Under the pieces are notes generated by a model. The model made no database searches. It saw only the letters and a program-made list of their open reading frames with translations, and was not told the DNA's origin. This document shows, in pieces, positions 26,836 to 35,865 of a stretch of 64,000 nucleotides of DNA. A program made the position numbers and the translations under genes. Within the stretch, counting starts at the first letter, position 1; every line of letters begins with the position of its first letter. The DNA is from Nocardia arizonensis. GTDB lineage: Bacteria > Actinomycetota > Actinomycetes > Mycobacteriales > Mycobacteriaceae. Where the stretch lies: positions 1-64,000 of the forward strand of contig NZ_LGYZ01000110.1 in NCBI RefSeq assembly GCF_001310275.1, read 5' to 3'.

Positions 26836-28965
26836 GTGGTCGCCGCGACAGAGACGAGTCTGCAAAAGATTCTCGAAGGCACCTCGCAGTATCTGGTTCC
26901 ACTGTATCAGCGTCCATATCAATGGGGTCCAGAAAACTTCAGGGAATTGTGGCGAGATATAACCCAATTGGCCGAGGACCGAGTCGATGAGGTCGAGACC
27001 ACGCATTTCATCGGTTCTGTCGTGCTCGCACCGGTACCGGGTGGTATCGCGGGGGCGATTACCCGGTACCTGGTCGTCGATGGGCAGCAGCGTTTGACCA
27101 CTCTGACGCTTCTGCTCGCGGCGATTCGCGACCATCTCCGGGAGGTCGATGACAGTACCCGCCGTGATACCGACCGGATCCACAACCAGCTACTGACCAA
27201 TCAGTACGAGGATCACCCATATCACCACAAACTCGTGCCTACCCAAGCCGATCGCGACGCCTACGCGGCGGTCATCGATCGCTTGCCAACGGCCGGCGGC
27301 GGCGACAATATCGGCGCGGCCTATCGCTTCTTTCGGGCGCGCTTGACCGAACCGGTCGATCCCGAGACGACCTACAACGCCGTACAGATCGCCCAAGCGG
27401 TGACCACCGGCCTGTCGGTAGTGTCCATCAGCGCCAACGCGGTCGACAACGTGCACCGAATCTTCCAGTCGCTCAACAATACCGGGCTCAAGCTCACCCA
27501 GGGCGACCTGCTACGGAACTATCTGTTCATGCGGCTGCCGAAGCGGAGCGAGGAGGTGTACCGCACGTACTGGCTGCCGTTGCAGCAGGCGCTGGACCAG
27601 AACGAGCGGATCGAGACCCTGTTCTGGCTCGATCTGCTGCACAAGAAGCCGCAGGTCAAACAAACCCGGACCTTTGCGGGGCAGCAAGCGCGCCTGGAGA
27701 AGCTCACGACCGAGGACGAGATCGTCAATGAGATCGCTCGGATCGCTCGCCTCGGCCTGCTCTACCGTCTGATACTCCATCCGGGCGAGGAGACCGACCG
27801 AGCGGTGCGCGAACGTCTGACCCGACTGGCCGAATGGGATTCGTCGGTGCCCGCGCCGCTGATCTTGCACCTACTGCTACTCCGTGACCGTGGTGATGCG
27901 ACTTCGGAACAAATCGCCCGAGCACTGCTCTATATCGAATCGCTCCTCGTACGCCGATTCCTGGTAGGACGCGTCACACAGGGCTTGAATCGAGTATTCG
28001 CGGCCGCGGTACAGGAACTCGACTCGGATCTGCCTGTGGACCACGCCCTGCATCGCTACCTTTCGGAGGGCCGTAAACACTATGCCAGCGACGAGAGACT
28101 GACCGAGGCAATTCTGACCTCGCCGCTCTACACGACTGGCCGCGCGGCGCAGCGCAAAACCATGATGATCTGGATCGAGCGACTCTACGCCACAAAGGAA
28201 CCCGTGCTGTCGGAGTCACTGACCATCGAACATGTTATGCCCCAGACGTTGTCGCCGCAGTGGCGCGGGAACTTGGCGGACGACTACGGCGCTGCGAACG
28301 TCGATGATCTGCATGACCGCTTGGTGCATACACTCGGCAATCTCACGCTCACCGGATACAACGAGAATCTCGGCAATCGCGAGTTCGATGTCAAACGTGA
28401 AATGCTGCGGGCCAGTAGTATTCGCATGAACCAAGAGATCGCCACATACTCCGCGTGGGGTCCGAATCAGATCGAACAGCGCGGCCGTGATCTGGCGCGG
28501 CGAATCACCGCCGCGTGGCCCGGCCCCCGATCCACGACCGACAACAGCAAGTACGACAACCCGCTGTGGGAATCGCTGAATCGACTGCTGGCCTTGCTGC
28601 CCGCTGGAAGCTGGACGACTTACGGAGATCTAGCTGCGGTACTCGGCACCGCCGCTCAGCCCATAGGCAATCGATTGGCAACCGTGCCTGCCCCGAATGC
28701 ACACCGAGTCCTGAACGCTCAGGGGGAGATATCCATGAGCTTCCGCTGGCCGGAGATCGACCGCACCGACGATCCGCGTCGAATTCTTGAACAAGAGGGC
28801 GTGAGGTTTTCCAGCACCGGTCGGGCAGAACGCTCCAGCCGATTGAAGATCGACGAACTCGAGGGTTTGCGGTCCGCCGCCGACGATGACACCGACCCTC
28901 CGGATCCGGCCGAGCCGGGGAATTCACAGAAGGACACCGCTGACACAGGGCATCATCTCGAGTAG
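26836..28965 (+). CDS. GmrSD-type (DUF262-DUF1524) protein fused to an alkyltransferase-like domain
   Basis: The GTG start is 9 bp after GAGGAG; the product is 709 residues. The N-terminal DUF262 (GmrS-like) domain shows YQRPYQW (24-30) and DGQQRLTT (82-89), the nucleotide-using core. The DUF1524 (GmrD-like) HNH nuclease has IEHVMPQ near 465 followed by LGNLTLTGYNENLGN and a Lys. Residues ~585-670 resemble the DNA-binding domain of O6-alkylguanine transferases (LPAGSWTTYGDLAAVLG, HRVLNAQGEIS, EQEGVRF), but the reactive Cys of PCHR is replaced (NAHR), as in alkyltransferase-like proteins. GmrSD proteins cut modified phage DNA, so a defence role with base-damage or modification sensing is inferred. 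No partner restriction or BREX genes are adjacent. Confidence 0.85.
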   Translation: MVAATETSLQKILEGTSQYLVPLYQRPYQWGPENFRELWRDITQLAEDRVDEVETTHFIGSVVLAPVPGGIAGAITRYLVVDGQQRLTTLTLLLAAIRDHLREVDDSTRRDTDRIHNQLLTNQYEDHPYHHKLVPTQADRDAYAAVIDRLPTAGGGDNIGAAYRFFRARLTEPVDPETTYNAVQIAQAVTTGLSVVSISANAVDNVHRIFQSLNNTGLKLTQGDLLRNYLFMRLPKRSEEVYRTYWLPLQQALDQNERIETLFWLDLLHKKPQVKQTRTFAGQQARLEKLTTEDEIVNEIARIARLGLLYRLILHPGEETDRAVRERLTRLAEWDSSVPAPLILHLLLLRDRGDATSEQIARALLYIESLLVRRFLVGRVTQGLNRVFAAAVQELDSDLPVDHALHRYLSEGRKHYASDERLTEAILTSPLYTTGRAAQRKTMMIWIERLYATKEPVLSESLTIEHVMPQTLSPQWRGNLADDYGAANVDDLHDRLVHTLGNLTLTGYNENLGNREFDVKREMLRASSIRMNQEIATYSAWGPNQIEQRGRDLARRITAAWPGPRSTTDNSKYDNPLWESLNRLLALLPAGSWTTYGDLAAVLGTAAQPIGNRLATVPAPNAHRVLNAQGEISMSFRWPEIDRTDDPRRILEQEGVRFSSTGRAERSSRLKIDELEGLRSAADDDTDPPDPAEPGNSQKDTADTGHHLE

Positions 28966-29000
28966 CCACACCGGGGGTATAGCGCCTCAACGGGACGCGC

Positions 29001-29031
29001 GAAAGCACGGACTCGACGAGTCCGTGCTTTC
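29001..29031. terminator. Bidirectional hairpin between the GmrSD-like gene and rpsZ
   Basis: GAAAGCACGGACTCG is followed, after one base, by its exact complement, giving a 31-base near-palindrome (13-bp stem with a 5-base loop). It lies between convergent gene ends (28965 and 29070). There is no U tract on the plus strand. Confidence 0.75.
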
Positions 29032-29069
29032 GGCGGTATTCGATTGGTCACGCCCTCACGGGCGCGGGC

Positions 29070-29255
29070 TCACCAGGAGCTCTTGTGCACGCCGGGGAGT
29101 TCGCCGCGATGCGCCATCTCGCGCAGGCAGACGCGGCACAGGCCGAACTTGCGGTAGACCGCGTGGGGACGACCGCACCGCTGGCAGCGGGTGTAGGCGC
29201 GGACCGCGAACTTCGGCTTGGCGTTGGCCTTGTTGACCAGTGCTTTCTTAGCCAT
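29070..29255 (-). CDS. rpsZ: 30S ribosomal protein S14, zinc-binding type Z
   Basis: The start MAKKALVNKANAKP at 29255 gives the usual 61 residues; a longer frame reaching 29336 overlaps rplE and is rejected. Four cysteines in two CxxC pairs (CQRCGRP and CRVCLRE) form a zinc ribbon, marking the C+ form. It is the last gene of the upstream half of the interrupted spc operon, 4 bp after rplE. Confidence 0.97.
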   Translation of the reverse strand: MAKKALVNKANAKPKFAVRAYTRCQRCGRPHAVYRKFGLCRVCLREMAHRGELPGVHKSSW

Positions 29256-29259
29256 GTGC

Positions 29260-29823
29260 TCAGTTCTCCTTGAACGGGAAGCCGAGGTGCTTGAGCAGGG
29301 CACGGCCTTCTTCGTTGTTGGTCGCGGTGGTGACAACGGTGATGTCCATACCGCGCGGGCGGTCGATCTTGTCCACGTCGATCTCGTGGAACATCGACTG
29401 CTCGCTCAGGCCGAACGTGTAGTTGCCGTTGCCGTCGAATTGCTTCGGCGACAGGCCGCGGAAGTCGCGGATACGGGGCAGCGCGATGGAGACCAGACGA
29501 TCGAGGAACTCCCACATGCGGTCGCCGCGCAGGGTGACCTTCGCGCCGATGGGCATGCCCTCGCGCAGCTTGAACTGCGCGATGGATTTGGTCGCCTTGC
29601 GGATCTCCGGCTTCTGGCCGGTGATCAGCGCCAGGTCGTTGACCGCGCCGTTGATGAGCTTGGCGTCGCGGGCGGCGTCACCGACACCCATGTTCACGAC
29701 GACCTTCACCACGCCGGGGATCTGCATGACATTGGCGTACTTGAACTCGGCGTTCAGCGCGTCCTTGATCTCCGCGCGGTAACGCTGCTTGAGCCGGGGC
29801 TGAATCTTCTCCGTGGTGGTCAT
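29260..29823 (-). CDS. rplE: 50S ribosomal protein L5
   Basis: The 187-residue protein has KIQPRLKQRYRAEI at the start, the VVVNMGVGDA segment and the C-terminal RPRGMDITVVTTATNNEEGRALL signature in parts. L5 contacts 5S rRNA and the P-site tRNA. It follows rplX with a 2-bp gap. Confidence 0.97.
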   Translation of the reverse strand: MTTTEKIQPRLKQRYRAEIKDALNAEFKYANVMQIPGVVKVVVNMGVGDAARDAKLINGAVNDLALITGQKPEIRKATKSIAQFKLREGMPIGAKVTLRGDRMWEFLDRLVSIALPRIRDFRGLSPKQFDGNGNYTFGLSEQSMFHEIDVDKIDRPRGMDITVVTTATNNEEGRALLKHLGFPFKEN

Positions 29824-29825
29824 AA

Positions 29826-30143
29826 TCAGATGTCCTTCCCGTTCCGCCGGGAGATCCTGACCCGCTTGCCGCTCTCCTCGTCGGTCCGGTAGCCGACGCG
29901 GGTCGGCTTGCCGTCGGAGTCGACGACCATCACGTTGGACACGTGAATGGGAGCTTCCTGGGTCACGATGCCGCCCGAGGAGGCGCCGCGCTGATTGGCG
30001 GAGTTCGCGACGTGCTTCTTGATCCGGTTCACGCCCTCGACCAGGACCCGGTTCTCCTTCGGGAACGCCTGGATGACCTTGCCCTTGGCGCCCTTGTCCT
30101 TGCCCGAGATGACGAGCACGGTGTCACCCTTGTGCACCTTCAT
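29826..30143 (-). CDS. rplX: 50S ribosomal protein L24
   Basis: This 105-residue protein begins with the KOW motif (KVHKGDTVLVISGKDKGAKGKV) in segments and has the GVNRIKKHV signature. It starts large-subunit assembly by binding domain I of 23S rRNA. One base separates it from rplN. Confidence 0.97.
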   Translation of the reverse strand: MKVHKGDTVLVISGKDKGAKGKVIQAFPKENRVLVEGVNRIKKHVANSANQRGASSGGIVTQEAPIHVSNVMVVDSDGKPTRVGYRTDEESGKRVRISRRNGKDI

Positions 30144-30144
30144 G

Positions 30145-30513
30145 TCAGAGCACCTCCGGAGCCAGCGAGACGATCTTCATGAAGCGCTTGTCGCGCAGCT
30201 CGCGGCCGACCGGGCCGAAGATGCGGGTGCCGCGCGGATCGTTGTCCGCCTTGATGAGCACGGCCGCGTTCTCGTCGAACTTGATGTAGGAACCGTCGGG
30301 ACGGCGGCGCTCCTTGACGGTGCGCACGACGACGGCCTTGACCACGTCACCCCGCTTGACGTTGCCGCCGGGGATGGCGTCCTTCACGGTGGCGACGATG
30401 ATGTCGCCGATACCGGCATAGCGACGCGACGAGCCACCGAGAACGCGGATGCAAAGGATCTCCTTCGCGCCCGTGTTGTCGGCGACGCGCAGTCGCGACT
30501 CCTGCTGAATCAC
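30145..30513 (-). CDS. rplN: 50S ribosomal protein L14
   Basis: The 122-residue protein has the full L14 pattern: MIQQESRLRVADNTGAK, the AIPGGNVKRGDVVKAVVVRT strand and FGPVGRELRDKRFMKIVSLAPEVL in segments. L14 bridges the subunits beside L19. The GTG start follows AAGGAGG. It is the first gene of the spc operon here; the S10 operon genes that often precede it are not upstream. Confidence 0.97.
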   Translation of the reverse strand: MIQQESRLRVADNTGAKEILCIRVLGGSSRRYAGIGDIIVATVKDAIPGGNVKRGDVVKAVVVRTVKERRRPDGSYIKFDENAAVLIKADNDPRGTRIFGPVGRELRDKRFMKIVSLAPEVL

Positions 30514-30785
30514 TTCAGCCTCCTTGACCTGGACGTATAAGTACGCCGGATTGCCGACCCGACGTACATGGTCGTGTCACCACCCGAACGCGCGCCTGCC
30601 AGCGGATTCCGCTGGGGGTTCGCGGCCGGATCGCGGGCAGAGCTCCCGCAGGCAACCGGTCAAGGATAGATGAACGCCCAGGTCGATCCCAAATCGGGGG
30701 TTCCGGCGGTGCGCGCCGGTAGCCTCGGGCTGCTGCTGTCACGACGTTTTACGCGTGGCCCGCGCCGCGCGTGGAGAGGATTCAC
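30514..30785. other. Divergent promoter region of rplN and the M13 peptidase gene
   Basis: About 270 bp separate the two outward-facing starts. An inverted-repeat-like stretch (CCAGCGGATTCCGCTGG, around 30597-30613) is present. No -35/-10 pair stands out enough to call, though the spc promoter must lie here. No gene is seen. Confidence 0.45.
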
Positions 30786-32831
30786 GTGAATTCATCCGCT
30801 CGTCCGTTCCAGCTCGATCGCCGCGGGTTCCTGCTCGCGCTCGGTGTCGCGGCGCCCGCGGCCGCCCTGTTCGCCTCCTGTTCGGCCGATTCCGTCGTCG
30901 ACGTTCGGGCCGTCGGCGTCGATATGGGCGGCGCGGATCCGGCCGTCCGGCCGCAAGACGATCTGTATCGGCATGTGAACGGCGCCTGGCTGCGCGACTA
31001 CCGGCTGCCGCCGGACAAGGCATCGGTCGGCGCGTCCAGCGAGGCCGACGACCGGACCCTCGACCAGTTGCGCGCGATCATCGAGAACATCCACGGTCCG
31101 CGGCCGGGCTCGCCGGAGCAGCAGATCCGCGACCTGTACGATGCGCGCCTCGACCTCGACGAGATCGAGCGCCTCGGCATGTCGCCGATGGCCGAGTTGT
31201 ACGCCGCGATCGACGGGGCGGCCACCAAGGCCGAGCTGGCCGGGGTGATGGCCGAATTGCCGATCGACGGCCTGATCGGCATCGGTGTCGGTGTGGACCG
31301 GGAGGACTCGCGGGCCTATGTGGCCTCGGTGGGTCAGGCCGGACTCGGACTCGCCGAGCAGTACTACCGCAAACCCGAGTTCGCCACCCAGTTGGCCGGG
31401 TACCGGACCTATTTCGAACGTGTGGCGGCCGGCGCGGGGCTGCCGGATCCGGCGGGCACGGCGGCCCGGGTGGTCGATCTGGAGACCCGCATCGCCGCCG
31501 CGCACTGGGACAATGTGCGGCTGCGCGATACCGATGCCACCTACAACGCCATGAGCTGGGCCGAATTGACCGCGCTCGGACCGGGATTCGACTGGGATCG
31601 GTGGCTGGCGGGCAGCACCGACCGACCGCGGGAGCTGTTCGACCGGATCGTGGTCGGGCAACCGTCCTACGTGAGCGCGGCGGCGGCGCTGTGGAACGAG
31701 GTCGATATCGCGGTGTGGCGCGACTATCTGAAGCTGCGCACCACCGACGTCTACGCCCGCTACCTGCCCACGGCCATCGCCGACGCGCGCTTCGACTTCG
31801 TCGGCCGGATGCTCGGCGGTCTGACCGAGAAGCCGCAGCTGTGGAAGTCGGCGGTGTCCGTGGTGGATCGCAGTGTCGGCGAACAGCTCGGAAAGCTCTA
31901 TGTGGCAAAGCATTTCCCGGAGCAGGCGAAGCGCCGAGCCGAGGAGATGGTGGCCGACCTGTTGACGGCCTATCGCGAGGATTTCACCCGATCGGAGTGG
32001 ATGTCGCCCGCCACCCGCGCGGCCGCCGTCGCCAAACTCGACGAGATCACCGTGAAGATCGGCTATACGGACAAATGGAAGGACTATTCCGAGCTGACCA
32101 TCGTGCCGGGCAAGTTGATCGAGTCACTGCGCGCGGTCAACCGGTTCGAGGTCCGCAGGGCCTTCGCGCGGCTCGGCACCCCGGTCGACAAGGCCGAATG
32201 GGCGATGACCCCGCAGACGGTCAATGCCTACTATTCGGCGACCAATAACGAAATCGTCTTTCCCGCCGCCTATCTCCAGCCGCCGTACTTCGATCCGATG
32301 GCCACCGCGGCGGTCAACTACGGCGCGGTCGGCGCGACCATCGGCCACGAGATCGGCCACGGCTTCGACGACCAGGGCTCGAAATACGACGGGGAAGGCA
32401 ATCGCCGCGACTGGTGGACCCCGGAGGATCTGAGCGCCTTCCAGGCCATGACCGCCCGCGTCGTCGCGCAGTACGACGATCTCACCCCCGAGGGTCTCGA
32501 TCCCGCCGTCTACCACGTCGACGGCGCCTTGACGGTGGGTGAGAACCTGGCCGACCTGCGCGGATTGCAGATCGCGCTGGCAGCGTACCGGATCGCCGCG
32601 CGCCGCGACGGCGTCGAACCGGATTTCCGGGAGATGTTCCTCGCGCACGCCCGCGCCTGGCGGGAGAAACTGACACCGGAGAACGCCGTCGAACGACTCC
32701 AGGACACTCATTCCCCCAACGAATTCCGCTGCAATCAGGTGGTGCGCAACACCCCGGAGTTCTACACCGCGTTCGGCGTGGTCGACTCCGACAAGCTGTA
32801 CCTGCCGCCCGATCAGCGCGTCGAACTCTGA
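30786..32831 (+). CDS. M13 (neprilysin-like) zinc metallopeptidase, exported lipoprotein
   Basis: The GTG at 30786 is preferred over the one at 30771 because GGAGAGG precedes it. The 681-residue protein begins with a twin-arginine-like signal (LDRRGFLLALG) and a lipobox-like FASC at about residue 30, so it is probably an exported lipoprotein. The M13 catalytic motif HEIGH (near residue 520) and the second motif GENLADLRG (near 585) are intact, with NAYYSATNNEIVFPAA before them and CNQVVRN near the end. It probably degrades or processes peptides in the envelope. It is unrelated by sequence to the iron genes that follow. Confidence 0.92.
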   Translation: MNSSARPFQLDRRGFLLALGVAAPAAALFASCSADSVVDVRAVGVDMGGADPAVRPQDDLYRHVNGAWLRDYRLPPDKASVGASSEADDRTLDQLRAIIENIHGPRPGSPEQQIRDLYDARLDLDEIERLGMSPMAELYAAIDGAATKAELAGVMAELPIDGLIGIGVGVDREDSRAYVASVGQAGLGLAEQYYRKPEFATQLAGYRTYFERVAAGAGLPDPAGTAARVVDLETRIAAAHWDNVRLRDTDATYNAMSWAELTALGPGFDWDRWLAGSTDRPRELFDRIVVGQPSYVSAAAALWNEVDIAVWRDYLKLRTTDVYARYLPTAIADARFDFVGRMLGGLTEKPQLWKSAVSVVDRSVGEQLGKLYVAKHFPEQAKRRAEEMVADLLTAYREDFTRSEWMSPATRAAAVAKLDEITVKIGYTDKWKDYSELTIVPGKLIESLRAVNRFEVRRAFARLGTPVDKAEWAMTPQTVNAYYSATNNEIVFPAAYLQPPYFDPMATAAVNYGAVGATIGHEIGHGFDDQGSKYDGEGNRRDWWTPEDLSAFQAMTARVVAQYDDLTPEGLDPAVYHVDGALTVGENLADLRGLQIALAAYRIAARRDGVEPDFREMFLAHARAWREKLTPENAVERLQDTHSPNEFRCNQVVRNTPEFYTAFGVVDSDKLYLPPDQRVEL

Positions 32832-32900
32832 CGCGGCATCGGGTACGTGCGGCATAGGCTGGGCGGGCCGCGCGGGCGAACCGGCGGCGGGAAGGCGGCG

Positions 32901-33833
32901 ATGCGGACGGTTGTGGTCGCGATACTCGCGGGCGTGCTCGTGCTGTGCTCGGCGTGCGCCATCCCGACCGGTCGCACGCCTTCGAGGCCCGCGCCGGTCA
33001 CCGTGACCCACGCCTTCGGCACGACGACGCTCACCGACGTCCCGAAGAACATCGTGGCGCTGGGCGAGCAGTGGGTGGACGGTATGTTCGCGCTCGGCGT
33101 CACACCCGTCGCGCGGCTCGGCGGCCTGCCCGACGCACCGCCGCCCTGGGTTCCGCCGGACTACGCCGGGATGCGGCAACTGGACGCGAGCGGCGATCTG
33201 GTCGCGCAGATCGCCGCGGTGCGACCGGATCTCATCCTGCTCGACCGCCTGCCCGCCGACCGCGCCACCTATGACCGCCTCGCCGCGGTGGCGCCCACCG
33301 TGCCGCTCGATCCGCGCGCGGGGTGGCGCGAGCAGGTCACCGTGCTCGGCACCCTGCTGCGCGCGAGCGACCGGGCCGCGCGGTTCATAGCCGACCACGA
33401 GGCGAGACTCACCGATCTGACCCGCGCCGCCCCGGGTCTCGCGGGCCGGACCTACGCCGTGACCTGGCTGGCGAGCGAATCCCAGTTGTTCGCGCTCACC
33501 GGCCCGGGTCCGGCCGCGGCCGAGATGTTCACCCGCCTGGGTCTGCGCGTTCCGTACGACCTTGCCGAACTGCCCGCCGTCGACGGGCATATCGTGCTCG
33601 CGCCCGAGGAGATCGACCGTATCGACGCCGATCTGCTCGTCGCGGGCTACTCACCCGGATTGGACGAGACGTACCGGCGACTGCCCGGATACGCCGAACT
33701 GCCCGCGGCCGTACGGAATTCGGTGGTGTTCCTGACCGCCGAGGAGGTCGCGGCGGTCGAGCGGCCCACCGCGCTCTCGGCGGTCTATCTGCTGGCGAAG
33801 CTGAGGCAGGCGCTCGCGGCGGCCGCGCGATAG
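32901..33833 (+). CDS. Ferric-siderophore ABC transporter substrate-binding lipoprotein
   Basis: The start MRTVVVAILAGVLVLCSAC at 32901 gives a signal peptide ending at a lipobox-like Cys, and the product is 310 residues. The class III (FecB/BtuF-like) binding fold is shown by TLTDVPKNIVALGEQWVDG, the central VRPDLILLDRLPADRATYDRLAAVAPTVPL and the long linking helix. It is a paralogue of the gene at 35866, most clearly over the shared GYSPG-x-DE and YRRLPGYAELPA segments. It should bind a ferric siderophore outside the membrane. No permease or ATPase genes lie in the window, and no IdeR box was found upstream of this copy. Confidence 0.9.
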   Translation: MRTVVVAILAGVLVLCSACAIPTGRTPSRPAPVTVTHAFGTTTLTDVPKNIVALGEQWVDGMFALGVTPVARLGGLPDAPPPWVPPDYAGMRQLDASGDLVAQIAAVRPDLILLDRLPADRATYDRLAAVAPTVPLDPRAGWREQVTVLGTLLRASDRAARFIADHEARLTDLTRAAPGLAGRTYAVTWLASESQLFALTGPGPAAAEMFTRLGLRVPYDLAELPAVDGHIVLAPEEIDRIDADLLVAGYSPGLDETYRRLPGYAELPAAVRNSVVFLTAEEVAAVERPTALSAVYLLAKLRQALAAAAR

Positions 33834-33879
33834 GACCGGACCGGGAACGGCGCCGTACTCGCGCGGGGCGGCTCCTATG

Positions 33880-33918
33880 GCGCTCGGCTCGCGGGTGACG
33901 CGCCCGCGAGCCGAGCGC
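33880..33918. terminator. Bidirectional hairpin between binding-protein and MFS genes
   Basis: A perfect 16-bp stem, GCGCTCGGCTCGCGGG (33880-33895) with its complement at 33903-33918, encloses a 7-base loop. It lies between the convergent stops at 33833 and 33931. Confidence 0.85.
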
Positions 33919-33930
33919 GAGGTCCGACGC

Positions 33931-35721
33931 TCAGCGTACGGCGACCGGGGCCTCCGGCTCGTGGACGAGGGCGTCGGCGCGGGTCAGTTCCTCTTCCTCG
34001 TCGGGGATGTGGCCCGCACCGCTGAACCAGGACGCCAGTGCCGCCAGCAGCATCATCAGCGCCGCCGAGACGAAGACCACCACCAGACCGCTGTGGAAGG
34101 GGCCGGTGAGCAGGTTCGGGAAGAACTCCTGACCGGTCAGCACGTCGGCGTGCACGCCGGGCCGGTCCAATTCGCCGCTCGGGCCGAGCAATTCCTGAAT
34201 CGGGTTGAAGCCGAGGAAGGCCGCGAACAGGCTGGCAACCGGCGGCATGGCCGCCATATCCGCCGCCGCGCCCGCCGAGACGCCCTGTGCGCGCAGTCCG
34301 GTGTCGAGCGCACTCGGCAGGGTCGCGGCGAGGCCGACGACCATGAGCGAGAAGAAGATTCCCATCGACAGCGCGTTGCCGCCGTTGAACAGGGTGCCGC
34401 GCATGCCGGAGGCGGCGCCGCGTTCGGAGGCGGGCACGCTCGACATGATCGCCGCGGTGTTGGGCGAGAAGAACAGTCCGCTGCCGAGTCCGTTGATCAG
34501 CATGATCAGCGCGAACACCGGGTAGTCGAAGTCGACCGGGATGAGCAGCAACGCGATGAAGGTGGCCCCGGTGATCAGCGCGCCGCCGGTGGTGAACGGA
34601 CGCGGACCGTAGCGGTCGGACAGCCAGCCCGACAGCGGTCCGGCGGCGAGGAATCCGACGGTCAGCGGAAGCATGTAGATGCCCGCCCACAGCGGGGTCG
34701 ATTCGAATTCGTAACCGTGCAGCGGCAGCCAGATGCCCTGCAACCAGATGATGAGCATGAACTGCATGCCGCCGCGGCCGATGGAGGCCATGAGGTTGGC
34801 GAAGTTGCCGAACCCGAAGGCGCGGATACGGAACAGCGACAGGTTGAACATCGGTTCGGGCACCCGGGTCTCGACCGCGCAGAACACCGCGAGCAGGGCG
34901 AGTCCGCCGATCACCGAGCCGAGCACGAAGGGGCTGGCCCAGCCGGTGGCGTGACCACCGTAAGGCTGGATGCCGTAGGTGATGCCGGTGAGCAGGGCGG
35001 TGAGGCCGAGTCCGAAGGTGATGGTGCCCGCCCAGTCCAGCCGTCCCGCGGTGCGCACCCCGACCTCGTGCAGCGAACGGTAGGACCAGATCGCGCCGAG
35101 TACGCCGATCGGGACGCTGACCCAGAACACCGCGCGCCAATCCCATTCGGAGAGCACGCCGCCGATGAGCAGGCCGAGGAACGATCCCGCGACCGCGGCG
35201 ACCATGTTGATACCGAGCGCGGTGCCGCGCTGGTTGGCGGGAAATGCGTCGGTGAGTATGGCCGAGGAGTTCGCGGTGAGCATGGCGCCGCCGACGCCTT
35301 GGACCACGCGCCAGACGATGATCCACAGCGCGCCCGCGGTGCCGTGGGCGGGATCGAAGGACAGCGCGACCGCGCAGAGGGCGAAGACGGCGAAGCCGAG
35401 GTTGTATATCCGCACGCGCCCGAAGATGTCGCCGAGTCGCCCGAACATGACGACGAGCACCGCGGTGGCGAGCAGGTAGCCCATGAGCATCCACAGCAGG
35501 TAACCGACATTGCCCGAATCCAGTGGGTTCAGGCCGACACCGCGGAAGATGGCGGGCAGCGAGATCAGCAGGATGGAGGAGTTGATCGCGGTGAGCAGCA
35601 CGCCGAGCGTGGTGTTGGTGAGGACGATCCACTTGTACTGCGGATGGTCCCGGTCGTATTTCAGACGGCGCTGGATCGTGCGGACGTCACCCAGGTCGAG
35701 ATCGGTGGACGGATCGGTCAC
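33931..35721 (-). CDS. MFS drug/siderophore exporter, DHA2 (14-helix) type
   Basis: The GTG at 35721 (VTDPSTDLDLGDV) with GAGGGG upstream is chosen; the longer frame would run through the operator region. The 596-residue protein has about 14 membrane segments with DHA2 landmarks: LLWMLMGYLLATAVLVVMFGRLGDIFGR in parts, WRVVQGVGGAML, and a long extracytoplasmic loop before the last helix. Members export drugs or metabolites by proton exchange. Its place among siderophore genes suggests nocobactin-type siderophore export, but the promoter carries a MarR/TetR-type palindrome, so drug-like control is also possible. Confidence 0.88.
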   Translation of the reverse strand: MTDPSTDLDLGDVRTIQRRLKYDRDHPQYKWIVLTNTTLGVLLTAINSSILLISLPAIFRGVGLNPLDSGNVGYLLWMLMGYLLATAVLVVMFGRLGDIFGRVRIYNLGFAVFALCAVALSFDPAHGTAGALWIIVWRVVQGVGGAMLTANSSAILTDAFPANQRGTALGINMVAAVAGSFLGLLIGGVLSEWDWRAVFWVSVPIGVLGAIWSYRSLHEVGVRTAGRLDWAGTITFGLGLTALLTGITYGIQPYGGHATGWASPFVLGSVIGGLALLAVFCAVETRVPEPMFNLSLFRIRAFGFGNFANLMASIGRGGMQFMLIIWLQGIWLPLHGYEFESTPLWAGIYMLPLTVGFLAAGPLSGWLSDRYGPRPFTTGGALITGATFIALLLIPVDFDYPVFALIMLINGLGSGLFFSPNTAAIMSSVPASERGAASGMRGTLFNGGNALSMGIFFSLMVVGLAATLPSALDTGLRAQGVSAGAAADMAAMPPVASLFAAFLGFNPIQELLGPSGELDRPGVHADVLTGQEFFPNLLTGPFHSGLVVVFVSAALMMLLAALASWFSGAGHIPDEEEELTRADALVHEPEAPVAVR

Positions 35722-35765
35722 GGCATCCCCTCGCAATACGGCGCGGAACGAACTTCCCCGGCAAA

Positions 35766-35803
35766 CCATATAGTTAGCCGATCTAATTAACAAGTCAAGC
35801 GAC
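35766..35803 (-). promoter_or_regulatory. Promoter and TTAG-N5-CTAA operator of the MFS gene
   Basis: On the minus strand a good -35, TTGACT, precedes an AT-rich TTAATTAG...CTAACTATA stretch unlike its GC-rich surroundings. Within the spacer TTAGATCGGCTAA (35774-35786) forms an inverted repeat of the kind bound by MarR- or TetR-type repressors. No such regulator gene is adjacent. Confidence 0.55.
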
Positions 35804-35826
35804 TCGCACTCCCCGGCGAAGGTTGG

Positions 35827-35845
35827 ATAGGTTAGCCTTGGCTGA
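35827..35845 (+). promoter_or_regulatory. IdeR/DtxR-like iron box before the 35866 binding-protein gene
   Basis: ATAGGTTAGCCTTGGCTGA matches the mycobacterial IdeR consensus at 13 of 19 positions and ends 20 bp before the start codon, a repressing position. It should block transcription of the binding-protein and SagB-like genes when iron is plentiful. Confidence 0.65.
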
Positions 35846-35865
35846 CTTTGGAGTAGGAGGGTCAC

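Noticed and set aside
32832..32900. IdeR box before the first binding-protein gene
   Set aside because: Only a short CATAGGCTGGGC resemblance without the inverted half; too weak to call.
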